64,000 bases of DNA, taken from contig JAWXUI010000003.1 of assembly GCA_044432805.1 (NCBI GenBank), forward strand, positions 1 through 64,000. Direction: 5' to 3'. This document shows, in pieces, positions 7,314 through 15,504 of the stretch. The first letter of the stretch is position 1. Each line of letters starts with the position of its first letter. The notes beneath the pieces were generated by a model. That model saw only the letters and a program-made list of their open reading frames with translations. It was not told the origin of the DNA and did no database searches. Both the position numbers and the translations under genes were made by a program. This stretch comes from CAYJEO01 sp044432805 (lineage in GTDB: Bacteria; Bacillota_I; Bacilli_A; RF39; UBA660).

Positions 7314-8672
7314 ATGGATTTAAAAGAAATATTAAAAAACATCAACAAATATGAAAACAAAGAAGTTCACATAAATGGATGGATTAGAAATCATAGAAAA
7401 CAAAAAGAATTTGGTTTTATCGACTTTTTTGATGGAACTATATTTGAATCAATGCAAATAGTATATGATAACAGCTTAGAAAATTTTGACGAAATAAGTA
7501 AAATTGGTGTTGGATCATCTATCGAAATAAAAGGAATTTTAAAAAAATCTGACGGTGGAAAACAAGACTATGAAATTACCGCTACAAAAGTAATGCTTTT
7601 AGGAAGCTGTGATGAAACTTACCCAATTCAACCAAAAAGACACACTCGTGAATTTTTAAGAGAACAAGCCTACTTAAGACCAAGAACAAACCTTTATCAA
7701 GCTGTTTTCAGAGTAAGAAGCATAGCTGCTTTAGCAATACACACTTATTTTGGAGAAAGAGATTATGTATGCTTTCACGCCCCTTTAATCACTACAGCTG
7801 ATTGTGAAGGTGCTGGAGAAGCGTTTAATGTAACAACTCTTGAACCAAGTAAAAATATTGATTATAAAAACGATTTTTTCAGAAAAAAAGCATACTTAAC
7901 TGTATCTGGACAATTACAAGCAGAAACATTTGCAACAGCATTTAAAAAAACTTACTCATTTGGGCCAACTTTCAGAGCAGAAAACTCAAACACAAAAACA
8001 CACGCAGCTGAATTTTGGATGATTGAACCTGAAATCGCATTTTGTGATTTAGATGGTGACATGGAAATTATGGAAGACATGCTTAAATATGTTGTTAAAT
8101 ATGTTATGGATAGATGTAAAAGTGAATTAGAGTTTTTAGATACTTTTGTGGAAAAAGGATTACTTGATAAACTAAATAGTTTAATAGCTTCTAACTTTTC
8201 TAAAATAACACATAAAGACGCTATAGACTTACTATTAAATAGCAATGTTGAATTTGAATTTAAACCTGTTCAAGGTGAAGATATTGCCAAAGAACACGAA
8301 AAATATTTAACATCTCATTTTAATGGTCCTGTATTTGTTACTAACTGGCCAAAAGACATAAAAGCATTTTACATGAAATTAAATGATGATAATAAAACCG
8401 TTGCAGCAGTTGACTTAATCGTACCTGGTGCTGGTGAATTAATGGGTGGTTCGCAAAGAGAAGAAAATGAAGAAGCCCTACTAAAAAGAATGAAAGAAAT
8501 GAACGTAAGTGCTGAAGAATTGTACTGGTACGTTAATTTAAGAAGATACGGAACTTGTGTACATTCAGGATTCGGTATGGGATTTGAAAGATTATTAATG
8601 TATTTAACTGGAATAGAAAACATAAGAGATGTTATTCCATACCCTAGAACTACAAATAATTGTGAATTTTAA
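7314..8672 (+). CDS. asnS: Asparaginyl-tRNA synthetase
   Basis: This class IIb aminoacyl-tRNA synthetase (452 residues) charges tRNA-Asn with asparagine. An OB-fold anticodon-binding domain occupies about residues 1-110 (NGWIRNHRKQK is typical). The catalytic domain follows, with motif 2 FGPTFRAENS and the AsnRS-type continuation TKTHAAEFWMIEPE, and motif 3 GFGMGFERLLMYLTG close to the C-terminus. The end PYPRTTNNCEF is characteristic of AsnRS rather than AspRS. AAGGAG precedes the ATG. It is monocistronic with a bidirectional terminator. Because AsnRS is present, tRNA-Asn need not rely on transamidation in this organism. Confidence 0.96.
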   Translation: MDLKEILKNINKYENKEVHINGWIRNHRKQKEFGFIDFFDGTIFESMQIVYDNSLENFDEISKIGVGSSIEIKGILKKSDGGKQDYEITATKVMLLGSCDETYPIQPKRHTREFLREQAYLRPRTNLYQAVFRVRSIAALAIHTYFGERDYVCFHAPLITTADCEGAGEAFNVTTLEPSKNIDYKNDFFRKKAYLTVSGQLQAETFATAFKKTYSFGPTFRAENSNTKTHAAEFWMIEPEIAFCDLDGDMEIMEDMLKYVVKYVMDRCKSELEFLDTFVEKGLLDKLNSLIASNFSKITHKDAIDLLLNSNVEFEFKPVQGEDIAKEHEKYLTSHFNGPVFVTNWPKDIKAFYMKLNDDNKTVAAVDLIVPGAGELMGGSQREENEEALLKRMKEMNVSAEELYWYVNLRRYGTCVHSGFGMGFERLLMYLTGIENIRDVIPYPRTTNNCEF

Positions 8673-8694
8673 AAAGACTAATCAAAGTCTTTTT
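8671..8694. terminator. Bidirectional terminator asnS / ATPase
   Basis: AAAAAGAC and GTCTTTTT form a stem around TAATCAAA, flanked by A and T runs; it overlaps the stop codon of the minus-strand gene. Confidence 0.72.
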
Positions 8695-9523
8695 CATTTT
8701 CTTTAAAAAAATTATATTGTATTTTTACATTTTCTAACTCATACCACTTTTTTGTTTTTACCGGACAATAATCTAAATCATAAATAAGAGCACCTTTCAA
8801 ATTCAATAAGAATGGCGAATGAGTCGCTATTATAAATTGACAATTAAAAAACCTAGTCGAATCCTCAATAAAAGATTTTAATTTAATTTGATTTTGAGGC
8901 GATAAACTATTTTCTGGTTCATCTAATATATAGAGAGAATTATCATTAATTTCTAATTGCCACATCTCTAATGAATTTTCACCATTCGAGTGTTCTCTAA
9001 TATTATTATTAACCAACTTATCTCTAGTATATTTTGATAAAGTCTTCCTTCTAGCATCAACTGATTTTTTTAATTCTTCTAAATTGTTTTTATCAATTCC
9101 ATTGTATTTATATTTTAAAAATTCTTCTGTTAGATCTTCTTTTCTTCTATTAACACCTGTATTAATAGCCCTTATATTAAGCATATTATCAAAAACATCA
9201 TCACTTGTAACTATTTTAATTTCAACAGGTTCTTCTATCATTTCAAAAACACAATTATCAGAATAAACATTAAATAAATTTCCTTTATCAATCTTTGTTT
9301 TTCTAATCGCTTCTAACTTATTTGCAATTATATTTAATAAAGTACTTTTACCACTTCCGTTGTCACCATAAAAAATTGTAATATTATCAAAAACAATTTC
9401 TTCAAATTCTTTTTTTGTAAATAAGCCAAAAGGATAATAATTTGTATAAATTCTTCTTGAATCTATATTAAGAGCATTATGTTCTAAAACGTCATCAAGT
9501 AAATAAAATTTCTTCAAATACAT
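8678..9523 (-). CDS. AAA/ABC-type ATPase, predicted ATP-binding protein
   Basis: A 281-residue soluble P-loop ATPase of the ABC/SMC-like branch without membrane segments. Walker A is GDNGSGKST (about 54-62), the signature-like SNGE is near 180, Walker B with catalytic Glu is YILDEPENSLSP, and the switch His is in ATHSPF. The short helical insert between Walker A and the signature resembles small AAA ATPases (AAA_23/AAA_15 type) related to nuclease-associated or stand-alone ATPases. No nuclease or other partner gene is adjacent: it is monocistronic and convergent with asnS. The role is unknown; antiphage or DNA-related functions exist in the family but are not supported here. Confidence 0.82.
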   Translation of the reverse strand: MYLKKFYLLDDVLEHNALNIDSRRIYTNYYPFGLFTKKEFEEIVFDNITIFYGDNGSGKSTLLNIIANKLEAIRKTKIDKGNLFNVYSDNCVFEMIEEPVEIKIVTSDDVFDNMLNIRAINTGVNRRKEDLTEEFLKYKYNGIDKNNLEELKKSVDARRKTLSKYTRDKLVNNNIREHSNGENSLEMWQLEINDNSLYILDEPENSLSPQNQIKLKSFIEDSTRFFNCQFIIATHSPFLLNLKGALIYDLDYCPVKTKKWYELENVKIQYNFFKENEKDFD

Positions 9524-9542
9524 ATTAACAACTCCTATTTAT

Positions 9543-9551
9543 AGTATACCA
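9543..9551 (-). promoter_or_regulatory. Extended -10 promoter of the ATPase gene
   Basis: Minus-strand TGGTATACT ends 19 nt before the ATG at 9523. The leader would hold little more than the Shine-Dalgarno. Confidence 0.55.
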
Positions 9552-9605
9552 TGTTTACACATATTTAAAAAAAATATAAAAACAAAAATAATTTTACAAA
9601 AAAAG

Positions 9606-9614
9606 TGGTATACT
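9606..9614 (+). promoter_or_regulatory. Extended -10 promoter of the DapB-like gene
   Basis: TGGTATACT ends 19 nt before the ATG at 9634, with AGGAG between. It mirrors the divergent promoter at 9543-9551. A TATAAT at 9615-9620 is also present but would place the start site inside the Shine-Dalgarno. Confidence 0.55.
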
Positions 9615-9633
9615 TATAATAGGAGATGATAAA

Positions 9634-10671
9634 ATGAGAATAGTTCAATATGGATGTGGAAAAATGTCTCTATACACAATGCAATATGCAATTGATAGAG
9701 GATATGAAGTTGTTGGGGCTTTTGATATAAACCCTGATATTATAGGAAAGGATATATCTACAATTTTAAGTGGAGATAATAAAAACGTAATTATTAATCA
9801 CGTAAACAATGCAGAAGAAATTTTAAAAGAATTAAAACCTGATGCTTGTATCGTTACAACAATGAGTTTATTATCAGATTGTAAAGATATATTATTACTA
9901 TGTGCTAAATTAGGTATAAATGCTATCACTACATGTGAAGAAGCTTTTTACCCATTTAACTCAAACCCAACTTTAGCAAATGAAATTGATTTACTTGCTA
10001 AAGAAAATAACTGTACAATCAGTGGTACTGGGTACCAAGATGCTTTCTGGGGTAATTTAATTACTACTCTAGCAGGTGCTACACACAATATTACAAAAAT
10101 AAAAGGAAGTAGTTCTTACAATGTTGAAGATTATGGAATCGCATTAGCAAAAGCACACGGAGCAGGATTAAGTTCTGAAGACTTCGAAAAAGAAATTGCT
10201 GCAGCAGATAACATAAGTGTAGAAGAAAGAAATAATTTAATTAATTCTGGTAATTTTTTACCAAGTTATATGTGGAATGTTAATGGTTGGATGTGTGATA
10301 AATTACATTTAACTGTTGACACACAAACACAAAAATGTATACCAACATATCATGATGAAGATATTAAATCTTCTACTTTAAACATGGTTGTTACAAAAGG
10401 TATGGCTACTGGTATGCGTGCAGTAGTTACAACTACAACTAAAGAAGGAATCACTTTAGAAACAGAATGTATTGGTAAAGTATATTCAAGCACTGAATTT
10501 GATTCAAATAACTGGGAAGTAATTGGACAACCAACTACTAGTTTAGTTATTGATAGACCTCAAACAGTTGAATTAACATGCGCTACAATAGTAAACAGAT
10601 TAGTTGATTTAGTTGCTTCAAAACCAGGTTTTGTTCCAACAAGTCAAATGGGTGAATTAAAAGCAAGATAA
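9634..10671 (+). CDS. DapB-fold NAD(P)-dependent dehydrogenase, 2,4-diaminopentanoate dehydrogenase-like
   Basis: This 345-residue protein has an N-terminal Rossmann fold (RIVQYGCGKMS, then GAFDINP) and an alpha/beta C-terminal domain. Overall it resembles dihydrodipicolinate reductase-like enzymes of the 2,4-diaminopentanoate dehydrogenase (Ord) group rather than true DapB, which is about 100 residues shorter. Conserved-looking stretches are ITTCEEAFYP, GTGYQDAFWG and SSYNVEDYG. The substrate is unknown; an amino or oxo acid is likely by family. It lies 136 bp upstream of an orphan dhaL on the same strand, separated by a hairpin terminator. Promoter is an extended -10 box; AGGAG precedes the ATG. 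Confidence 0.78.
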   Translation: MRIVQYGCGKMSLYTMQYAIDRGYEVVGAFDINPDIIGKDISTILSGDNKNVIINHVNNAEEILKELKPDACIVTTMSLLSDCKDILLLCAKLGINAITTCEEAFYPFNSNPTLANEIDLLAKENNCTISGTGYQDAFWGNLITTLAGATHNITKIKGSSSYNVEDYGIALAKAHGAGLSSEDFEKEIAAADNISVEERNNLINSGNFLPSYMWNVNGWMCDKLHLTVDTQTQKCIPTYHDEDIKSSTLNMVVTKGMATGMRAVVTTTTKEGITLETECIGKVYSSTEFDSNNWEVIGQPTTSLVIDRPQTVELTCATIVNRLVDLVASKPGFVPTSQMGELKAR

Positions 10672-10682
10672 TTGCTTTTTTT
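10659..10682 (+). terminator. Terminator after the DapB-like gene
   Basis: AAAGCAA and TTGCTTT pair around GATAA, followed by a long T-tract. The stem includes the TAA stop. Confidence 0.75.
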
Positions 10683-10807
10683 CTATTATTTATAATAACT
10701 AGACATAAGTGTACACACACAAAGTTAAAAACAATTGAATAAAAAATATATATATGGTATAAAAAGATTATAGGATACACCCATGTACCTAACGAAAGGA
10801 GAAAATT

Positions 10808-11452
10808 ATGGAAACAATTAAAAAAGAAGACTGGTCAAATATATTTAACAATATTGCAAACTTAATGATTGAACATAAAGATGAATTAACTGCAATAGAC
10901 GCTAAATTTGGTGATGGTGATCACGGAGTAACTGTTGAAAAAATCGCTAATGTTATTAAAGAAAAAGTAGAAGAATGGAACAATTCTAATGAACCTTTAA
11001 AAACACTAGTAGGTAATATCGGATTTTCAGTTACAAACGTAAATGGAGGATCTGCTGGACCATTATATGGAACATATTTTACAGGATTAGGTGAATGCTT
11101 AAATGACGAAATTGAAGTTGACGCTCTTTTACTTAAAAAAATGTTTTCCACAGCATTAGAAGAGTTGCAATATATTACAACTGCTAAAGTTGGGGATAAA
11201 ACAATGATGGACACATTAATTCCTGTAAGCAATGCAATTAAAGATGCCAATGATGATATTTTAGATATTTCGACAAAAGCAAAAGATGAAGCTTTAAAAG
11301 GAGCTGAAGACAGCAAAAATTTTGTTGCTAAATATGGTCGTGCTAGAAACTTCAAAGAAGAAGCAATCGGAACACCTGATGCAGGAGCTCTTAGCTGTAC
11401 ATATATCTTTATTGGTATGCATAATGCACTATCAAAACAAAAAACGTTATAA
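10808..11452 (+). CDS. Orphan DhaL-type kinase subunit (DAK2 domain)
   Basis: A 214-residue protein of the dihydroxyacetone-kinase DhaL family, the ADP/ATP-binding partner of the DhaK substrate subunit. The metal-binding motif GDGDHG (about 37-42), GGSAGPLYG, GDKTMMD and the C-terminal GRARNFKEEAIGTPDAGA lid all match DhaL, covering the complete DAK2 domain. No dhaK or dhaM/PTS partner is in the window, so its substrate subunit is elsewhere or it works with an unrelated protein. Neighbours are a DapB-like dehydrogenase upstream and a VOC-like protein downstream. AAAGGAG precedes the ATG. Substrate phosphorylation in a small sugar or keto-acid pathway is inference. Confidence 0.85.
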   Translation: METIKKEDWSNIFNNIANLMIEHKDELTAIDAKFGDGDHGVTVEKIANVIKEKVEEWNNSNEPLKTLVGNIGFSVTNVNGGSAGPLYGTYFTGLGECLNDEIEVDALLLKKMFSTALEELQYITTAKVGDKTMMDTLIPVSNAIKDANDDILDISTKAKDEALKGAEDSKNFVAKYGRARNFKEEAIGTPDAGALSCTYIFIGMHNALSKQKTL

Positions 11453-11578
11453 AGGGGTTTATAACTAAAAAGAATAAATTATAACAATGGGTGATGATAT
11501 TAAATTCATCAGTGATATTAGTTTCAATTTAATTATTAGAAATTAAAAGAAACAAAATATATTAAAGGAGAATGAATT

Positions 11579-11899
11579 ATGTTTAAAAAATATATACATA
11601 TTGGAGTACCACACACTGAACCTATGGAAGGTGAAGTTTGGGTAGAAGATATGAAATTATGGATGATAGATCCAGCTACAAATGAATTTGGATACGAATT
11701 TTTAAGATTTAGAGAAGATACTTGGTTTTGTGAAGAAATTAAAACTTTAGTGCACGTTGCTGTTGAAGTATCTAGTATTGATGAAACTTTTAAAACTTGT
11801 CAAAAAATCCTACATGATAAAATAGTTGTAAATGAAAATTTAACAATTGCATTTGTTATGAAAGATGGAGTTTGTTTAGAATTAATGGAGATGAAATAA
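11579..11899 (+). CDS. VOC (glyoxalase/dioxygenase-fold)-like protein
   Basis: A 106-residue single-domain protein compatible with one vicinal-oxygen-chelate module. It has beta-strand starts HIGVPH (about 7-12) and VHVAVEV (about 58-64) with histidines in metal-ligand-like positions, and ends in CLELME with a candidate Glu ligand. Such proteins bind divalent metals and act as isomerases, lyases or resistance proteins. The assignment is by pattern only. It follows dhaL on the same strand after 126 bp, which holds no clear gene. AAGGAG precedes the ATG. It may act on a keto-compound handled by the neighbouring enzymes, but this is guesswork. Confidence 0.55.
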   Translation: MFKKYIHIGVPHTEPMEGEVWVEDMKLWMIDPATNEFGYEFLRFREDTWFCEEIKTLVHVAVEVSSIDETFKTCQKILHDKIVVNENLTIAFVMKDGVCLELMEMK

Positions 11900-11929
11900 T
11901 CTTCTTTTACTTTATTGAAAGGTAATAAT

Positions 11930-12451
11930 ATGGTAGAAAAATTAAATTTAGAAATAAAAGCTACATTTAAAAAATTAATAAAAAACGCTATAACCTTATT
12001 TATTATAATATTTGCAGCTTTTTACTTATTCGACTTAAAAATAAAATTATATCAAGAAGAATATGAAAGTACAACATGGTATATAACTGATGCTACTTTT
12101 AAATATAGTAAATCATACACAGAAACTAAAGAAACAAATGATGAATATATAGAAGTCGAATATTTTGATTGGTATTTTTCTTATATAGGAAATGATGGAA
12201 ATACTTATCAATATATACAAAAAAAAGAAAACTTTGATGCAGACGAGTCAAAAATAGTACAAATATATGTTGATGAATATGATAACTCACATAGTTTAGA
12301 AATAAAAAATTATAATAGTGATAATGTAAACTGGGCTAAAAATTTAACAGTTGCTTTATTAGTTATCCCTTATATCTTTATATTTGGGTTAACATTTCTA
12401 ACTTTATTTATAAGAAGGTCTATAGCAAAGAAAAAAGAAAAAGCATATTAA
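11930..12451 (+). CDS. DUF3592-like two-helix membrane protein
   Basis: A 173-residue protein with two transmembrane helices (about 18-38 and 139-163) around an extracytoplasmic beta domain. That domain contains WYFSYIGNDGNTYQY and VQIYVDEYDNSHSLEI, matching the Y.Y...G..Y and V.Y.P.NP..S pattern of DUF3592 proteins. The C-terminus is highly basic (RRSIAKKKEKA) and cytoplasmic. The ATG at 11930 is preferred over an in-frame TTG five codons earlier since GAAAGG lies 7 nt before it. It follows the VOC-like gene by 30 bp and probably shares its transcript. Function unknown. Confidence 0.75.
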   Translation: MVEKLNLEIKATFKKLIKNAITLFIIIFAAFYLFDLKIKLYQEEYESTTWYITDATFKYSKSYTETKETNDEYIEVEYFDWYFSYIGNDGNTYQYIQKKENFDADESKIVQIYVDEYDNSHSLEIKNYNSDNVNWAKNLTVALLVIPYIFIFGLTFLTLFIRRSIAKKKEKAY

Positions 12452-12462
12452 ATGCTTTTTTT
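12439..12462. terminator. Terminator between DUF3592-like and pentapeptide genes
   Basis: AAAAGCAT and ATGCTTTT pair around ATTAA, followed by T on the plus strand; it lies at the convergent gene junction. Confidence 0.75.
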
Positions 12463-13063
12463 ATTCCACTATTTCAACTCCTAGTAAAGTAGATAAATTA
12501 CTAGCTTGTATACTATTCACTTTTAATTTATATAACTCTTTAAACGAAGAAGAAACATAAGGTGATTTAAACTCGTCATTTGAAAAATCCATATCTTTTA
12601 ATAAAGCCCCATAAAAGTCATTATTCACAAAAATACATTTTTTAGTCTTTACCTTTTTAAAAATAACTTCATTAAATATAGCATCTGTAAAATCAGTTAT
12701 TTGTATATTAAGAGATTCCATTAAAGATTTATCAAAAGAAGCATAATTAAAATATGATTCTTTTATTTTTGAATTTTTTATTTTATTTTCTATAAATTTT
12801 GCCCCAATACATTTACAATATAAAAATTCTACTTTATTAAAGTAAGTTTGAAAAAAGTCACAATTTGAAAAATCGCAGTTAATAAATTGAGCATTTCCAA
12901 AAAAACATTTCGTTAATTCACAATTAGTAAAAGTAATATTTTTAAAAATCACATTACTACAATCTAACTTTGTAAAGTTCTTGTCATTATATTTTTCTAA
13001 ATCAAATGTAACATTTTTAACAACATAATCATTTTCTTCAGTATATAATTCTTCTAAACTCAT
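12461..13063 (-). CDS. Pentapeptide-repeat protein
   Basis: This 200-residue protein is built from A(D/N)LXX-like five-residue repeats from about residue 30 to 160 (for example CSNVIFKNITF, NCDFSNCDFF), which fold as a right-handed quadrilateral beta-helix. Phe and Cys are frequent in the repeat positions. It ends with LKVNSIQASNLSTLLGVEI, a tail common in YjbI-like members. The ATG at 13063 is chosen because GGAAGG lies 7 nt upstream. Some family members mimic DNA and protect gyrase, but most, including this one, have no known role. Promoter TGATATAAT lies 48 nt upstream. Confidence 0.85.
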   Translation of the reverse strand: MSLEELYTEENDYVVKNVTFDLEKYNDKNFTKLDCSNVIFKNITFTNCELTKCFFGNAQFINCDFSNCDFFQTYFNKVEFLYCKCIGAKFIENKIKNSKIKESYFNYASFDKSLMESLNIQITDFTDAIFNEVIFKKVKTKKCIFVNNDFYGALLKDMDFSNDEFKSPYVSSSFKELYKLKVNSIQASNLSTLLGVEIVE

Positions 13064-13111
13064 TTTAATACCTTCCTTCATTTATAATAATTCCAACCAC
13101 CTATTTTTTTA

Positions 13112-13120
13112 ATTATATCA
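13112..13120 (-). promoter_or_regulatory. Extended -10 promoter of the pentapeptide gene
   Basis: Minus-strand TGATATAAT, 48 nt before the ATG at 13063. Confidence 0.5.
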
Positions 13121-13152
13121 TAAAATTTAATACGCGCCTATTCATAAAAAAA

Positions 13153-14013
13153 TTATTTCGAAAAGGAAATAATCTCTATATTTATATAACCAAAATTATG
13201 TTTTTCTAGCAATATTTTTTTAATTCTATTAACTTCCACTGTAGCATCTTTTAACAATAATTGTTCATCCATTATAATTTCAACCATTAATTTAAACTTT
13301 TCACCATTATTAAATATATATACAGACTTAACATCAATTACATTTTCAAATTCTAAAATTTCTTTATAAACCTTATTATTTAATCTTGTATCTTTAACTT
13401 TATGTCCAACCAAAATATTTCCGTTTTCAATTAATAATTTAATTCCAACTCTTATAATTAAAATACCAACTAATATAACCGCGACTTTATTAGCGTATTT
13501 AAAAAACTCTACCTTTTCGCTTAAAATCATTAAAACAGTTGAAATCAAAACAACTATTGAACTATAAACATCAGCTTTACTCTCAACTGAACCAGATATT
13601 AAAATATTATTCTTCTGTTTTTTACCTACTTTATAAATATATCTTGCTAAAGCATATTTAACTAAAATACAAATAAGAGTAACAATTAAAACAATCATCT
13701 TAGGAATCTCGTAACTTTGATTAAATCCTGTTTCTATTAATAATAAACCTATAAAAATAACAACACAACTTATTCCTAAACTTATTATATATTCAAGCAT
13801 ACCATATCCATAAGGATGATTTTCATCTGCTTCTTTTTGTGATATATATATTCCAACAATAGAGAAAATATCAGTAATAGAATCTGACAAAGAATGTATT
13901 CCATCAGCTATTAAGGCACTGCTGTTACCTATAAATCCAATTATTACTTTTAATATTGTTAATCCTGTATTTACAACAAAACTAAAAATTATTGTTTTTA
14001 AACTTTTATTCAT
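13153..14013 (-). CDS. Cation diffusion facilitator (CDF) efflux protein
   Basis: A 286-residue membrane protein with about five to six helices and a C-terminal ferredoxin-like cytoplasmic domain. CDF proteins export zinc, manganese, iron or similar cations in exchange for protons. TM2 carries DGIHSLSDSITD with His40 and Asp44 as metal ligands, and HPYGYG (66-71) is the usual loop. In TM5, where most members have HxxxD, this one shows Glu144-S-K-A-Asp148. The His-to-Glu change could alter metal choice. Promoter TGGTATACT lies 16 nt before the ATG, with AGGTG between. Monocistronic. Confidence 0.9.
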   Translation of the reverse strand: MNKSLKTIIFSFVVNTGLTILKVIIGFIGNSSALIADGIHSLSDSITDIFSIVGIYISQKEADENHPYGYGMLEYIISLGISCVVIFIGLLLIETGFNQSYEIPKMIVLIVTLICILVKYALARYIYKVGKKQKNNILISGSVESKADVYSSIVVLISTVLMILSEKVEFFKYANKVAVILVGILIIRVGIKLLIENGNILVGHKVKDTRLNNKVYKEILEFENVIDVKSVYIFNNGEKFKLMVEIIMDEQLLLKDATVEVNRIKKILLEKHNFGYINIEIISFSK

Positions 14014-14029
14014 ATTATCACCTATTAAT

Positions 14030-14038
14030 AGTATACCA
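14030..14038 (-). promoter_or_regulatory. Extended -10 promoter of the CDF gene
   Basis: Minus-strand TGGTATACT, 16 nt before the ATG at 14013; a very short leader is predicted. Confidence 0.55.
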
Positions 14039-14044
14039 TTTTAA

Positions 14045-14068
14045 TAAAAAAAACATAAATTTTTTATG
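14045..14068 (-). terminator. Terminator of murI
   Basis: Minus-strand stem CATAAA-AAA-TTTATG followed by eight T, overlapping the murI stop codon. Confidence 0.65.
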
Positions 14069-14771
14069 CTTTTATAATATTTAATTGATACTTTTTACCA
14101 ATTATTCTATCCACATTATATTTTAAATATGGTGTATCCAAAGTAAAATATAAATCTATTTTTAAAACCCCAGTATTCCCTAAATCTATATTTTCAATTA
14201 GAATTTTAGCCATATCAATTATTTCAACATTCAAAATAGACTTTATTTCATTTTTTATTAAAGAATAATGAGTACAACCTAATATTAAATAATCAATATC
14301 TTTAAATGTACTAAGATATTCTTCTAATATTTTTTCAATCTTAATATTTTCATTATCTTCTATTAGTCCAGCTAATAAAGGGCAATCAACAGATTTAATA
14401 TTAGAAAGATTAAAAACATCACTATTTACAGTCGCTCTTGTTGCTATCAATCCATATTTTTTATCTTTTTTCAAATAATTAATTGTTGGAGTAATAATAT
14501 CAAAAACCGGTATATTAACTTTCGCTTTTATTAATTCATAAACATTTGAACTAATAGTACCACATGCTATTATTATTAAATCAACTTTTTTATCTAACAT
14601 GAAATCTATAATATTCAAACTCAAAGATAAAATTTCTTCTTTATTTTTTTCTCCATATGGAACATTTAAATTATCACCATAATATATATAGTGATTATTA
14701 GGAAAAATTTTAATAAATTCATTTAATACAGTTAATCCACCTATACCAGAATCAAATACACCGATTTTCAC
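14064..14771 (-). CDS. murI: Glutamate racemase
   Basis: A 235-residue cofactor-independent racemase that makes D-glutamate for peptidoglycan. The N-terminus IGVFDSGIGGLTVL carries the conserved Asp7/Ser8. The two catalytic cysteines are Cys70 in ACGTISS and Cys166 in LGCTHYS. The first motif is usually ACNTA; here Gly71 replaces Asn. YYGDNLNVPYG (30-40) is also diagnostic. The protein is somewhat shorter than the usual 260-270 residues, mostly at the C-terminus. It lies just downstream of tRNA-Arg on the same strand and is followed by its own terminator. Confidence 0.93.
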   Translation of the reverse strand: MKIGVFDSGIGGLTVLNEFIKIFPNNHYIYYGDNLNVPYGEKNKEEILSLSLNIIDFMLDKKVDLIIIACGTISSNVYELIKAKVNIPVFDIITPTINYLKKDKKYGLIATRATVNSDVFNLSNIKSVDCPLLAGLIEDNENIKIEKILEEYLSTFKDIDYLILGCTHYSLIKNEIKSILNVEIIDMAKILIENIDLGNTGVLKIDLYFTLDTPYLKYNVDRIIGKKYQLNIIKA

Positions 14772-14816
14772 TATTTTACCTACTATCTATTCAAGAGATT
14801 ACTCTTTTATTATCAT

Positions 14817-14893
14817 TGGCGTTCATGATTGGAATCGAACCAACGACCTACAGCTTAGGAGGCTATCGCTCTATCCTACTGAGCTACATGAAC
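14817..14893 (-). tRNA. tRNA-Arg (anticodon CCT)
   Basis: Minus-strand cloverleaf of 77 nt: acceptor GTTCATG/CATGAAC, anticodon stem ATAGC/GCTGT with loop CTCCTAA giving anticodon CCT (reads AGG), T arm TTGG-TTCGATT-CCAA, discriminator G, and an encoded CCA at 14817-14819. Confidence 0.95.
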
Positions 14894-14907
14894 ATAAAAT
14901 TATTATA

Positions 14908-15432
14908 TCATGATTTATATTCAGTTAATAGACCATTGTAAATAATTTTAGAATTTTTCAAATTTTTAAACATTTCTGGTGCTGCTACAGCTGGTATTCC
15001 TGTTAAATCAACATTTGCTTTTTCTAAAATCATTCTAACAAATTCTGAACAATATAAGGCTTTTTTCCTTTTATATTTTATATTTGCGCCTGCTGCTACT
15101 AAACCAATTATATTAAATTTATAATGTTTTTTATTTAATTCAATTTCTCTAATAGCTTGAGATATATCTAGATATTGTCTATCAGTAACTTCAAGTTCTT
15201 GTATTTGGACTTTAGTATATTTAAATCTTTTAAAAGTTCCTTTGTGTTGATATTCTTGTACAAATCCTGCAAATAACGGAGTATAAGGATTTAATCTTCC
15301 AAACGAATACATATAATCTAAATTTTTATCTAATGAAATAGATGAATGACAAAATTCATGATTTGTTTTTATTTTTATAAGTTTAGATATAACTGTGTTG
15401 GTAAACGTCAAAACAATATAAATTTTTTTCAT
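14908..15432 (-). CDS. Permuted papain-like (YiiX/NlpC-P60-type) hydrolase
   Basis: A 174-residue protein with the circularly permuted NlpC/P60 layout. The histidine comes first, in CHSSISLD (His29), and the nucleophile later, in LYCSEFVRMIL (Cys128). The spacing and the CSEF motif match YiiX/YycO-like members, which are thought to be thiol hydrolases acting on amide or lipid substrates. No signal peptide is evident; the first 18 residues are mildly hydrophobic. The segment GRLNPYTPLFAGF between the catalytic residues is also family-like. It stands alone between tRNA-Arg and the superoxide reductase gene. Substrate unknown. Confidence 0.75.
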   Translation of the reverse strand: MKKIYIVLTFTNTVISKLIKIKTNHEFCHSSISLDKNLDYMYSFGRLNPYTPLFAGFVQEYQHKGTFKRFKYTKVQIQELEVTDRQYLDISQAIREIELNKKHYKFNIIGLVAAGANIKYKRKKALYCSEFVRMILEKANVDLTGIPAVAAPEMFKNLKNSKIIYNGLLTEYKS

Positions 15433-15472
15433 ATAACACCTTTTTCTACCTTATAATAATATCATATTTGAA

Positions 15473-15499
15473 AACAAAAAAAAAGATATTAAATCTTTT
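15473..15499 (-). terminator. Terminator of the superoxide reductase gene
   Basis: Minus-strand stem AAAAGAT-TTAAT-ATCTTTT followed by a T-tract of at least eight. Confidence 0.7.
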
Positions 15500-15504
15500 T
15501 AAAA

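Noticed and set aside
9615..9620. TATAAT as -10 box of the DapB-like gene with TTTACA 16 nt upstream
   Set aside because: The start site would fall within the AGGAG; the TGGTATACT box six bases upstream gives a usable leader.
11487..11546. A 19-codon open frame between dhaL and the VOC-like gene
   Set aside because: No Shine-Dalgarno precedes the ATG and the peptide has no notable features; chance is likely in AT-rich DNA.
14794..14818. Hairpin between tRNA-Arg and murI as a terminator
   Set aside because: The short AAGAG/CTCTT stem lacks a T-tract on the transcribed strand.
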